Assembly: GCA_046484625.1 (NCBI GenBank)
Contig: JAWOIO010000197.1
Coordinates: 1-6,562, forward strand
DNA length: 6,562 nucleotides
Direction of reading: 5' to 3'
Source of the DNA: DASUAO01 sp046484625
GTDB taxonomy: Bacteria > Actinomycetota > Acidimicrobiia > IMCC26256 > PALSA-555
Every line of letters starts with the position of its first letter. Position 1 is the first letter of the stretch. Under the pieces are notes generated by a model. That model saw nothing but the letters and a program-made list of their open reading frames with translations, was not told the origin of the DNA and did not search any database. The position numbers were made by a program, and so were the translations under genes. This document shows positions 1-5,664 of this stretch, in pieces.

Positions 1-531
1 GCCCAGGGCTCGGGGTCGTACTCCGACGTGATCAACGGGATCAACGATGCCGTGGGTAAGGGGGCGAAGGTGATCTCCATGAGCCTCGGCGGGGCCAACT
101 TCAGCCAGGCCCTTCAGGATGTGGTCACCAACGCGGTGACCGCGGGCGTCGTGGTGCTTGCCTCGGCCGGCAACGACGGCAACTGCGCGCCGAACTACCC
201 GGCCGCGCTCGCCGGAGTGATCTCGGTCGCGGCCACCCAACAGGCGGGTGGCTTGGCCTCCTACTCCCAGCGCGGGTCGAACGTCGACATCGCCGCGCCG
301 GGCGACTCCATCGACTCGACGCTGAACACCGGCGGCTACGGCGTCAAGTCGGGGACGTCCATGGCCACACCGTTCGCGTCGGCCGCGGCGGCGCTCCTCC
401 TGGCGAAGTGCCCGGAATACACCCCGGCTCAGGTCGAGACCCGTCTCGAGTCGAACACGACCGCGCTCGCAGGCATCCAGCCGGGGTCGGGCGCGCTGCG
501 CGCCGACCTCGCGACCGCCGGCGGGTGCTGA
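1..531 (+). CDS. Subtilisin-like serine protease (peptidase S8), C-terminal part
   Basis: This is the last 176 residues of a subtilase; the frame is open from base 1, so the start lies upstream of the window. Subtilases hydrolyse peptide bonds with an Asp-His-Ser triad. Visible here are the oxyanion-hole Asn in ASAGND (N58 of the visible part), the NYPAAL motif (residues 65-70) and the catalytic Ser in GTSMATP (S120). The Asp and His regions must lie upstream. The GTG at base 28 falls inside the fold (between the His and Asn blocks) and is not a real start. The protein ends about 50 residues after the catalytic helix, so there is no visible C-terminal accessory or sorting domain. Three cysteines (C62, C137, C176) could form disulfides, which fits an exported enzyme, but no signal peptide is visible to prove export. 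The TGA at 529-531 faces the convergent SnoaL-like gene. The family call is secure; substrate and location are unknown. Confidence 0.93.
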   Translation, partial: AQGSGSYSDVINGINDAVGKGAKVISMSLGGANFSQALQDVVTNAVTAGVVVLASAGNDGNCAPNYPAALAGVISVAATQQAGGLASYSQRGSNVDIAAPGDSIDSTLNTGGYGVKSGTSMATPFASAAAALLLAKCPEYTPAQVETRLESNTTALAGIQPGSGALRADLATAGGC

Positions 532-535
532 CCCG

Positions 536-607
536 CTAGCCCGACGGCGCGCTGGGCAGCTCTCCGTCCATCCACACCGTGTTCTCGTAGCGGTTGACGA
601 TGCGTCA
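536..607 (-). other. Severed C-terminal coding tail of the SnoaL-like gene (after an in-frame TGA)
   Basis: Reading the SnoaL-like frame past the TGA at 607-605 gives 22 codons with no further stop until TAG (538-536). The peptide begins RIVNRYENT and ends with WMDGELP and a few small residues. This matches the final strand and the WMDGELP-type ending common in actinobacterial SnoaL-like proteins (family knowledge from memory). With Trp at the TGA position the whole protein would be 150 residues, a usual length for the family. The intact gene would end 4 nt from the subtilase stop, so the space between the two genes is otherwise unexplained. One G-to-A change (TGG to TGA; C to T at 605 on the plus strand) accounts for the break. 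Confidence 0.75.
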
Positions 608-988
608 GCCCGCGGGGGTACGGACGAGCTGGTCGTGGTACTCGCCGCCGCAGAAGAAGTACGCGCGCGTCCCATCAGGGCGGTCGTGGCCCATCGGGTT
701 GTAGAAGCCGGCGCGGCTCGTCGCGGTGTCGCCGGCGACGGTGACCTCCTTGTTGGTCACCAGGTGCTGGTACGCCGCGAACGTCGGGAGGATCTGGCTG
801 AGCCACGCCTTGACCTCGGGGTACGAGCCCTTGATGCCACCGGCCGTCGTGTAGTCGAGGAAGGCGTCGGGCATGAAGACGTCGTCGAGGCGGTCGAACT
901 CCCGGGCGTCGAGCGCCCACGCGTACGCGCTCAGGAGCGACTCGATCGCGAGGCGGTCCGTGAGGTCCTGCAGCGTCTGGTCGGCCAT
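605..988 (-). CDS. SnoaL-like / NTF2-fold family protein, truncated by an in-frame stop
   Basis: A 127-residue protein of the SnoaL-like (NTF2-fold, alpha+beta cone) superfamily, whose members include polyketide cyclases, dehydratases, isomerases and many uncharacterised actinobacterial proteins. The N-terminal helical pattern is typical: an IESLLSAYAWALD helix (residues 15-27), FDRLDDVFMPDA (31-42), DYTTAGG (45-51), a YQHLVTN strand (73-79) and the GGEYHDQLVRT strand (114-124). H75, D45 and Y22 line the pocket in relatives by family pattern; the substrate cannot be told. The ATG at 988 is supported by a GGGAGC Shine-Dalgarno at 1000-995 with six bases between. The reading stops at TGA (607-605) right after TPAG, where the family normally reads DGW-R-I. 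The same frame then continues for 22 more sensible codons to TAG. The product may therefore lack its last strand and be unstable, or the TGA may be a sequence error. Convergent with the subtilase gene and divergent from the YchF-like gene. Confidence 0.8.
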   Translation of the reverse strand: MADQTLQDLTDRLAIESLLSAYAWALDAREFDRLDDVFMPDAFLDYTTAGGIKGSYPEVKAWLSQILPTFAAYQHLVTNKEVTVAGDTATSRAGFYNPMGHDRPDGTRAYFFCGGEYHDQLVRTPAG

Positions 989-1037
989 GGCGATGCTCCC
1001 GTGGTTCGCTCGTTCCCCGATGTCGTGGCCGCGAACG

Positions 1038-1043
1038 TATCCT
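1038..1043 (+). promoter_or_regulatory. Candidate -10 hexamer for a leaderless YchF-like transcript
   Basis: TATCCT fits the actinobacterial TANNNT -10 pattern and ends 8 nt before the GTG start at 1052. Transcription would therefore begin at or within a base or two of the start codon. No Shine-Dalgarno sequence is visible before that GTG, which agrees with leaderless translation. No convincing -35 is seen. On the minus strand the overlapping TACGTT (1039-1034) could serve as the -10 for the SnoaL-like gene, giving it a leader of roughly 35-40 nt that includes its Shine-Dalgarno. The 63-base divergent region 989-1051 must hold both promoters unless the genes are read from elsewhere. The call rests on motif and position only. 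Confidence 0.35.
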
Positions 1044-1051
1044 CAGCGGTC

Positions 1052-2074
1052 GTGGAGCACCTTGCCCTCCTGGGCCTCGCCGACTCGGGCCACACCGCGC
1101 TGTTCGCGGCGCTCACCGGCCAGGACGTCGCCGCGGCGTCCGACAAGGTGCTCGGCATGGTCGCGATCCCCGACGAGCGGCTCCAGCGCCTCGCCGAGAT
1201 GTCGGAGTCCCAGAACGTCGTGCCCGCGACCCTGCAGCTCGCCTACCTGCCGGGGCTGTCGACGGAGGCCGGCAAGGGACTGGGCAGCCGACTGCTCGGC
1301 AGCGTCCGCGACGCCGACGCGATCATGCTCGTCGTCCGGGCCGACGAGGGCCACGACCCGACCCGCGAGCTCGCCGCCCTCGAGGAGGAGCTCATCCTCG
1401 CCGACCTCGGGACGGTGGAAGCGCGCGTGTACAAGCAGAAGCGGGCCGCGAAGGGCGACAAGTCGCTGGCGGCCGAGATCGCCGCGCTCGAGCACGCCGA
1501 GTCGGTGCTCTCCGACGGCACGCCGATCTATCGGGCCGATCTGCCCGAGGCCGAGCGCGCGGCCCTCGCGCCGGCGTTCCTCCTCACCAACAAGCCGGCG
1601 CTCGTCGTGGTCAACATCGGCATCGACCAGCTCGAGGACGCCGACGCGCTCGCTGCGCAGTTCGGCGACGACGCGCTCGCCGTGTGCATCGAGATCGAAG
1701 GCGATCCCGATGTCGTCGCGGCGCAGGGGGCCGAACGGGCCGAGCTGCTCGCCGACCTCGGTGTGCCGGAGAGCGTGGTGCCCCGCCTCGCCCGCGCCGC
1801 GCTCCACCTCCTGGGCCGGCGGACATTTCTCACGACGGGCGACAAGGAGTCCCGCGCGTGGACCTTCCGCGCCGGCGCCCATGCGCCGGAGTGCGCCGGA
1901 GTCATCCACACCGACCTCCAACGAGGCTTCATCCGGGCCGAGGTCATCGACTGGGAGGAGCTCCTGGCCGTCGGCTCGTGGGCCAAGGCCAAGGAGGCGG
2001 GCACGCTTCGCGTCGAGGGCAAGGACTACGTGATGGCCGATGGCGACGTGGTGGAGATCCGATTCAACGTCTGA
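1052..2074 (+). CDS. YchF/OLA1-family (DUF933/TGS) protein with degraded nucleotide-binding motifs
   Basis: A 340-residue protein aligning end to end, by eye, with the ribosome-associated ATPase/GTPase YchF (about 360 aa). The N-terminal P-loop domain keeps the architecture: LLGLADSGHTALFAALTG (residues 6-23), IPDERLQRLAEM (39-50), VVPATLQLAYLPGL (56-69) and DADAIMLVVRA (87-97). The helical insert is about 105-165 and LTNKPALVVVN is 178-188. The motifs are damaged. In the P-loop the essential Lys is His (H14; GKS/T becomes GHT). The DxxG-type Asp is Tyr (Y65). The NxxE specificity motif reads NIGI (188-191). The SAK-type G5 segment reads CIEIEG. In contrast the C-terminal DUF933/TGS part is near canonical: GDKESRAWTFR (263-273), AGVIHTDLQRGFIRAEV (282-298), EGKDYVMADGDVVEIRFNV (322-340). 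Probably a non-hydrolysing paralogue that still binds its partner through the C-terminal region; that is inference. GTG 1052 is chosen because it gives the usual YchF N-terminus; GTG 1025 and 1001 are alternatives. Sixteen nt before the DUF192 gene. Confidence 0.88.
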   Translation: MEHLALLGLADSGHTALFAALTGQDVAAASDKVLGMVAIPDERLQRLAEMSESQNVVPATLQLAYLPGLSTEAGKGLGSRLLGSVRDADAIMLVVRADEGHDPTRELAALEEELILADLGTVEARVYKQKRAAKGDKSLAAEIAALEHAESVLSDGTPIYRADLPEAERAALAPAFLLTNKPALVVVNIGIDQLEDADALAAQFGDDALAVCIEIEGDPDVVAAQGAERAELLADLGVPESVVPRLARAALHLLGRRTFLTTGDKESRAWTFRAGAHAPECAGVIHTDLQRGFIRAEVIDWEELLAVGSWAKAKEAGTLRVEGKDYVMADGDVVEIRFNV

Positions 2075-2090
2075 TGCGGGAGTGCGCGCG

Positions 2091-2426
2091 ATGCCCTGGC
2101 TGGTACGCGACGGTGAGGTGCTGGCGTCCGTAGAGGTCGCCGCGACCCGGGCTGCTCGCCGACGGGGGCTCATCGGACGCGAGCAGGTCGAAGGAGCGTT
2201 CGTGATCCGGCCCTGTCGGCAGGTCCACACCTTCGGGATGCGGGTGCCGATCGACGCGCTGTTCTGCGATCGCGACGGCCGCGTCCTGCGCGTCGTGCAC
2301 GTGCCCCCGAACCGGCTCACCCGTCCGGTGCTGCGTTCCCGCTTCGTGGTCGAAGCGGCCGGCGGCGCTGCTGATCGCTGGCGGGTCGAGCGAGGCGACG
2401 TGCTGGAGGTCACCGCCGATGGCTGA
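2091..2426 (+). CDS. DUF192 family protein
   Basis: A 111-residue protein of the DUF192 (COG1430) family, small beta-rich proteins of unknown biochemical role. Family features are the RRRGLIGRE segment (residues 23-31), FVIRPCRQVHTFGMRVPIDALF (37-58, where relatives read a similar W-M-x-x-M-x-x-P-I-D pattern), the DRDGRVLRV hairpin (60-68), and a C-terminal VERGDVLEV (99-107). Many DUF192 proteins carry a signal peptide, but none is visible here, so a cytoplasmic location is likely. The ATG at 2091 is favoured by a GGGAG Shine-Dalgarno at 2078-2082 with eight bases between; an in-frame GTG at 2082 overlaps that site and is less likely. The 3' end overlaps rsmI by 8 nt, and 16 nt separate it from the upstream YchF-like gene, so it sits inside the operon and is likely cotranscribed. 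Family assignment is firm; no function is offered. Confidence 0.9.
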   Translation: MPWLVRDGEVLASVEVAATRAARRRGLIGREQVEGAFVIRPCRQVHTFGMRVPIDALFCDRDGRVLRVVHVPPNRLTRPVLRSRFVVEAAGGAADRWRVERGDVLEVTADG

Positions 2427-3321
2427 GCCCACCGTGGTCGTGCCGGGGCGACTCGTGCTGGTCGGGACGCCGATCGGCAACCTCGGCGACCTGACGCCGC
2501 GCGCGGTCGAGGTGCTGGGAGCGGCCGACGTGATCGCGGCGGAGGACACCCGGCGGACCCGGAAGCTGCTGACGCATGCCGGGATCGCCGCGCACGGGCG
2601 ACTCGTCGCGGTGCACGAGCACAACGAGGCGGTTCGGGCCACCGATCTGGCCGAAAGGGTCGCCGACGGGGCGCTGGTGGCGGTCGTGACCGATGCCGGC
2701 ATGCCCGGCATCTCCGACCCGGGTTCGCGGCTGGTGACCGCCTGCGTCGCGGCCGGCCTGATCGTCGAGGTGGTGCCGGGCCCCAGCGCGCTGCTCGCCG
2801 CGCTCGTGGTCTCCGGGCTCCCGGCCGACCGGTTCACGTTCGAGGGCTTCCTGCCGCGAAGGGGCGCGGAACGGAGCGCGCGGCTGTCCGACGTGGGGGC
2901 GCGCGTGGAGACGACCGTGCTCTTCGAGGCACCGGGCCGGGTTGGCGCGACGCTGCGCGACCTCGCCGCGGCGTGTGGGGTGGAGCGTCGTGTGGCCGTC
3001 GCCCGTGAGCTCACCAAGGTTCACGAGGAGGTCTCTCGGGGCACCCTCGCCCAGGCGATCCGACACGCGGGCGAGCATCCACCTCGCGGTGAGCACGTGA
3101 TCGTGGTGGCCGGTGCCCCCGCGGCGGCGCCGGCGACCGACGAGGAGGTCGCTGCCGCGGCACGGGAAGAGCTCACCAAGGGCGCGTCGACCCGTGCGAC
3201 CGCCGATCGGTTGGCCGAGGACCTGGGTGTCTCGCGCCGCCGGGCCTATGCCGCCGTGCTCGCGGCGCGTCCGGCGCCCGGGGGCGGACCGGGGGCTCCG
3301 CGGTCCGGGGGAGCGGGATAG
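2419..3321 (+). CDS. rsmI: 16S rRNA (cytidine(1402)-2'-O)-methyltransferase RsmI
   Basis: A 300-residue tetrapyrrole-methylase-fold enzyme that uses S-adenosylmethionine to methylate the 2'-OH of C1402 in helix 44 of 16S rRNA, in the cytoplasm; this tunes decoding in the P site (family knowledge). Motifs in order: VGTPIGNLGDLTPRA (residues 15-29), AAEDTRRTRKLL (40-51), VVTDAGMPGISDPG (89-102), VVPGPSALLAALVVSGL (118-134), FEGFLPR (141-147), LFEAPGRV (168-175), VARELTKVHEE (194-204). A C-terminal helical segment follows (about 241-284, EVAAAAREELTKG and ADRLAEDLGVSRRRAYAAVL), typical of RsmI. The last 15 or so residues are a Pro/Gly-rich tail. ATG 2419 lies inside the end of the DUF192 gene (8-nt overlap) and has GGAGG at 2405-2409, nine bases upstream, so translation is probably coupled. 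metG begins 40 nt downstream, as in other actinobacteria where the two genes are close. Confidence 0.97.
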   Translation: MAEPTVVVPGRLVLVGTPIGNLGDLTPRAVEVLGAADVIAAEDTRRTRKLLTHAGIAAHGRLVAVHEHNEAVRATDLAERVADGALVAVVTDAGMPGISDPGSRLVTACVAAGLIVEVVPGPSALLAALVVSGLPADRFTFEGFLPRRGAERSARLSDVGARVETTVLFEAPGRVGATLRDLAAACGVERRVAVARELTKVHEEVSRGTLAQAIRHAGEHPPRGEHVIVVAGAPAAAPATDEEVAAAAREELTKGASTRATADRLAEDLGVSRRRAYAAVLAARPAPGGGPGAPRSGGAG

Positions 3322-3348
3322 CGGAGTCGATCGGCGCGGCCGACGTCG

Positions 3349-3354
3349 TAACGT
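3349..3354 (+). promoter_or_regulatory. Candidate -10 hexamer for a leaderless metG transcript
   Basis: TAACGT matches TANNNT and ends 7 nt before the metG ATG at 3362, the spacing expected when transcription starts at the first base of the start codon. The 40-nt gap between rsmI and metG holds no good Shine-Dalgarno near the ATG; the GGAG at 3323-3326 is about 35 nt too far away. The arrangement repeats the one before the YchF-like gene. No clear -35 is seen. metG may therefore be transcribed independently of the upstream genes, either as an internal promoter or as the head of a metG-tatD-rpfB unit. Confidence 0.35.
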
Positions 3355-3361
3355 GGACGCG

Positions 3362-4891
3362 ATGAGCACGCCGTTCTACGTGACGACCCCCATCTACTAC
3401 GTGAACGACGCGCCGCACATCGGGCACGCCTACCCCACGGTCGCCGCCGACGTCGTGGCCCGGTGGCGTCGCCTCTGGGGGGACGACGTCGTGTTCGTCA
3501 CGGGGACCGACGAGCACGGGCTCAAGGTGCAGCGCGCCGCCGAGGAGCAGGGGGTCTCGGTCCAGGAGTGGGTCGACCGAACGAGCGAGCGTTACCGCGA
3601 GGCGTGGCGCCTCCTCCAGATCACGAACACCGAGTTCATCCGCACCACCGAGGCGCGCCATCACCGCGCGTTCGCCGAGTTCCTCCAGCGCATCTACGAC
3701 AACGGCTACATCGAGCGTGGGACGTACGAGGGCCTCTACTGCGTGTCGTGCGAGGCGTACTACACCGAGGACGAGCTGGTCGACGGCCTGTGCGCCATCC
3801 ACAAGCGCCCCGTCGAGAAGGTCACCGAGGACAACTACTTCTTCAAGCTCTCGGCGTTCGAGGACGCGCTTCTCGAGCACTACACCGCGCATCCCGATTC
3901 GGTGCAGCCGGAGACGCGGCGCAATGAGGTGCTCGGGTTCATCAAGCAGGGCCTGCGCGACTTCTCGATGAGCCGAACGTCCATCACCTGGGGCGTCCCC
4001 CTGCCCTGGGACCCCGAGCACGTCGCCTACGTGTGGTTCGACGCGCTCTTCAACTACTGCACGGCGATCGGCTACGGCGACGACCGTCCCCGGTTCGACC
4101 GCTACTGGCCGGTCGACTTCCACATCATCGGCAAGGACATCCTCCGCTTCCACGCGGTGTTCTGGCCCGCGATGCTGCTCGCGGCGGGAGAGGCTCTCCC
4201 CAAGTGCGTCTTCGCGCACGGCTTCCTCCTCGTCGGCGGCGAGAAGATGAGCAAGACGGCGCTCAACCAGATCAGCCCGGCCGACCTCGTGGAGACGTTC
4301 GGCGTCGACGGCTTCCGCTACCACTTCCTCGCGGACCAGCGCTTCGGACCCGACGGCGACTTCAGCTACGAGGGGATGCTGGCGCGCTACAACGCCGACC
4401 TCGCGAACAACTTCGGGAACCTGGCGAACCGCGTGCTCAACATGGCGGTCGGCTACTGCGACAGCGTGGCCCCGTCCGATCGAGCGGAAGGCCCGCTCGT
4501 CGGGGCGGTCGCCCGCGCCTTCGACGGGGCGACCGCGTCCCTCGAGCGCCTCGACTACGCGGGCGCGTGCGGCGCGATCTGGGACCTCATCGGCGCGGCG
4601 AACTCCTTCATCGAGGACACGGAGCCGTGGAAGCTCCACAAGGCCGGGGATCCCGCGGTCGCCGGAGTGATCGGCGACTGCCTCGAGGCGCTGCGGGTGA
4701 TCGCCCTCCTCGCCTCCCCGGTGATCCCGAACGCGTCCGGCGAGCTCTGGAGCCGCCTCGGCCTCCCCGGCACGCCCGAGGAGCAACGGTTGCCCGAGGC
4801 GGCGGCGTGGGGACTCGGCCCGGTCGACACGCCGCTCCGGAAGGGAGACCCGCTCTTCCCGCGACTCGAGCCGGAGACCCGCGGGCAGTGA
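3362..4891 (+). CDS. metG: Methionyl-tRNA synthetase
   Basis: A 509-residue class I aminoacyl-tRNA synthetase that charges tRNA-Met with methionine using ATP, in the cytoplasm. The N-terminus YVTTPIYYVNDAPHIGHAY is diagnostic, with the HIGH motif at residues 19-22. The second signature is KMSKT (295-299). The connective-peptide zinc knuckle reads CVSC (127-130) and CAIH (144-147), a three-Cys one-His set in the same places as in the Thermus-type enzyme. FGNLANR (351-357) marks the start of the helical anticodon-binding domain, and SFIEDTEPWKLHK follows. Length is close to mycobacterial MetRS (about 520), with no C-terminal EMAPII-like tRNA-binding domain. The open frame runs upstream to 3113 within rsmI, but the conserved N-terminus fixes the start at ATG 3362. 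No Shine-Dalgarno is seen, so leaderless initiation is suspected. The TGA overlaps the tatD start (GTGA, 4888-4891). Confidence 0.98.
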   Translation: MSTPFYVTTPIYYVNDAPHIGHAYPTVAADVVARWRRLWGDDVVFVTGTDEHGLKVQRAAEEQGVSVQEWVDRTSERYREAWRLLQITNTEFIRTTEARHHRAFAEFLQRIYDNGYIERGTYEGLYCVSCEAYYTEDELVDGLCAIHKRPVEKVTEDNYFFKLSAFEDALLEHYTAHPDSVQPETRRNEVLGFIKQGLRDFSMSRTSITWGVPLPWDPEHVAYVWFDALFNYCTAIGYGDDRPRFDRYWPVDFHIIGKDILRFHAVFWPAMLLAAGEALPKCVFAHGFLLVGGEKMSKTALNQISPADLVETFGVDGFRYHFLADQRFGPDGDFSYEGMLARYNADLANNFGNLANRVLNMAVGYCDSVAPSDRAEGPLVGAVARAFDGATASLERLDYAGACGAIWDLIGAANSFIEDTEPWKLHKAGDPAVAGVIGDCLEALRVIALLASPVIPNASGELWSRLGLPGTPEEQRLPEAAAWGLGPVDTPLRKGDPLFPRLEPETRGQ

Positions 4892-5664
4892 CCTGGACCG
4901 ACAGCCACTGCCATGTCCAGCAATGCGAGGGCGGCCCGGACGCGGCGCTCGACCGGGCGCGCGCGGCGGCGGTGACGGGGATGGTGGTCGTCGGGACCGA
5001 TGCGGCCACGTCGCGAGAGGCGATCGCGCTGGCCGCCCGCCATCCGGACGTGCGCGCGACGGTCGGCCTGCATCCCCACGAAGCGTCGAGGCTCGGCGAG
5101 GAGTGGCCCGAGCTCGTCGCCCTCGCCGGCTCCCCCGGCGTCGTCGCGATCGGTGAGGCGGGATTCGACCTCCACTACCGCCACTCCGAGCCCGACGCGC
5201 AGGAGGAGGCGTTCCGGCTCCAGATCCGTCTCGCGAAGCAGCTCGACCGGGCCCTGGTCATCCACACGCGTGAGGCATGGGCCGACACGCTGCGCGTCCT
5301 GGCCGACGAGGGGGTGCCCGAGCGCACGCTGTTCCACTGCTTCACCGGCGGCCCGGCCGAGGCGAGCGCATGTGTCGAGATCGGCGCCCACCTCTCGTTC
5401 AGCGGGATCATCTCGTTCAAGGGGGCCGACGATGTCCGTGACGCCGCCCGGGTGACGCCGCTGGACCGGATGCTCGTGGAGACCGACGCGCCCTACCTGG
5501 CCCCGGTGCCCCACCGGGGCCGGGAGAACGAGCCGGCTCTCGTCGCGGTCGTCGGGGCCGCCCTGGCCGAGGCCGTGGGCCGTCCCGTGGGGGAGATCGC
5601 CGCCCGTACGTCCGAGAACGCGGCCAGGGTGTTGGAAGCGCCGGCGGCGGCGGGGCTACCGTGA
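4888..5664 (+). CDS. tatD: TatD-family metal-dependent DNase/hydrolase
   Basis: A 258-residue TIM-barrel amidohydrolase-fold enzyme. TatD proteins are metal-dependent (often Mg2+) DNases acting in the cytoplasm in DNA fragmentation and repair. Metal-ligand motifs are all present: DSHCH (D5, H7, H9), GLHPHE (residues 60-65), GEAGFD (E90; most relatives read GE-x-GLDY), HTREAW (H126), FHCFTGG (H150), and ETDAPYLAP (D200), followed by HRGRENEP (209-216). The start is GTG 4888, giving M-T-W-T-D-S-H-C-H as expected; longer in-frame readings upstream run within metG in another frame and are not real. The start codon overlaps the metG stop by 4 nt, and a GGAG at 4873-4876 may serve as Shine-Dalgarno, so translation is coupled to metG. 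The stop in turn overlaps the next start by 4 nt. The position between metG and an rpfB-like gene matches the actinobacterial order and supports the family call. Confidence 0.96.
   Translation: MTWTDSHCHVQQCEGGPDAALDRARAAAVTGMVVVGTDAATSREAIALAARHPDVRATVGLHPHEASRLGEEWPELVALAGSPGVVAIGEAGFDLHYRHSEPDAQEEAFRLQIRLAKQLDRALVIHTREAWADTLRVLADEGVPERTLFHCFTGGPAEASACVEIGAHLSFSGIISFKGADDVRDAARVTPLDRMLVETDAPYLAPVPHRGRENEPALVAVVGAALAEAVGRPVGEIAARTSENAARVLEAPAAAGLP

Noticed and set aside
539..557. Possible terminator hairpin (GCCC/GGGC) between the convergent subtilase and SnoaL-like genes
   Set aside because: A 4-bp stem with an 11-nt loop and no T-run; the bases are better explained as the coding tail of the SnoaL-like gene.
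605..607. UGA read as tryptophan (altered genetic code)
   Set aside because: The subtilase, YchF-like, DUF192, metG and tatD genes all end at TGA at family-appropriate positions, and TGG is used freely for Trp.
635..1051. Upstream extension of the YchF-like frame to an ATG at 635 (479-codon reading)
   Set aside because: The extra 139 codons lie antisense to the SnoaL-like gene, have low-complexity Arg/Val/Glu composition, and the YchF fold begins only at about 1052.
1043..2413. Long minus-strand open frame opposite the YchF-like and DUF192 genes
   Set aside because: A shadow frame of GC-rich coding DNA; its translation is compositionally biased (Arg, Gly, Glu, Val) with no recognisable domain, while the plus strand holds clear family motifs.
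3285..3314. Two mutually exclusive hairpins near the end of rsmI (CGGACCG/CGGTCCG at 3285-3291 and 3301-3307; GCTCC/GGAGC at 3295-3299 and 3310-3314), reminiscent of an attenuator before metG
   Set aside because: Stems are only 7 and 5 bp in very GC-rich coding sequence, no U-tract follows, and no T-box-like features are seen; chance is the simpler explanation.
3173..4786. 537-codon minus-strand open frame opposite metG
   Set aside because: It mirrors metG with codon-biased Arg/Glu/Val/Asp composition and has no domain; metG is certain.
4033..4887. Upstream extension of the tatD frame into metG
   Set aside because: It is an off-frame reading of metG with Arg/Pro-rich content; the TatD fold starts at the GTG overlapping the metG stop.
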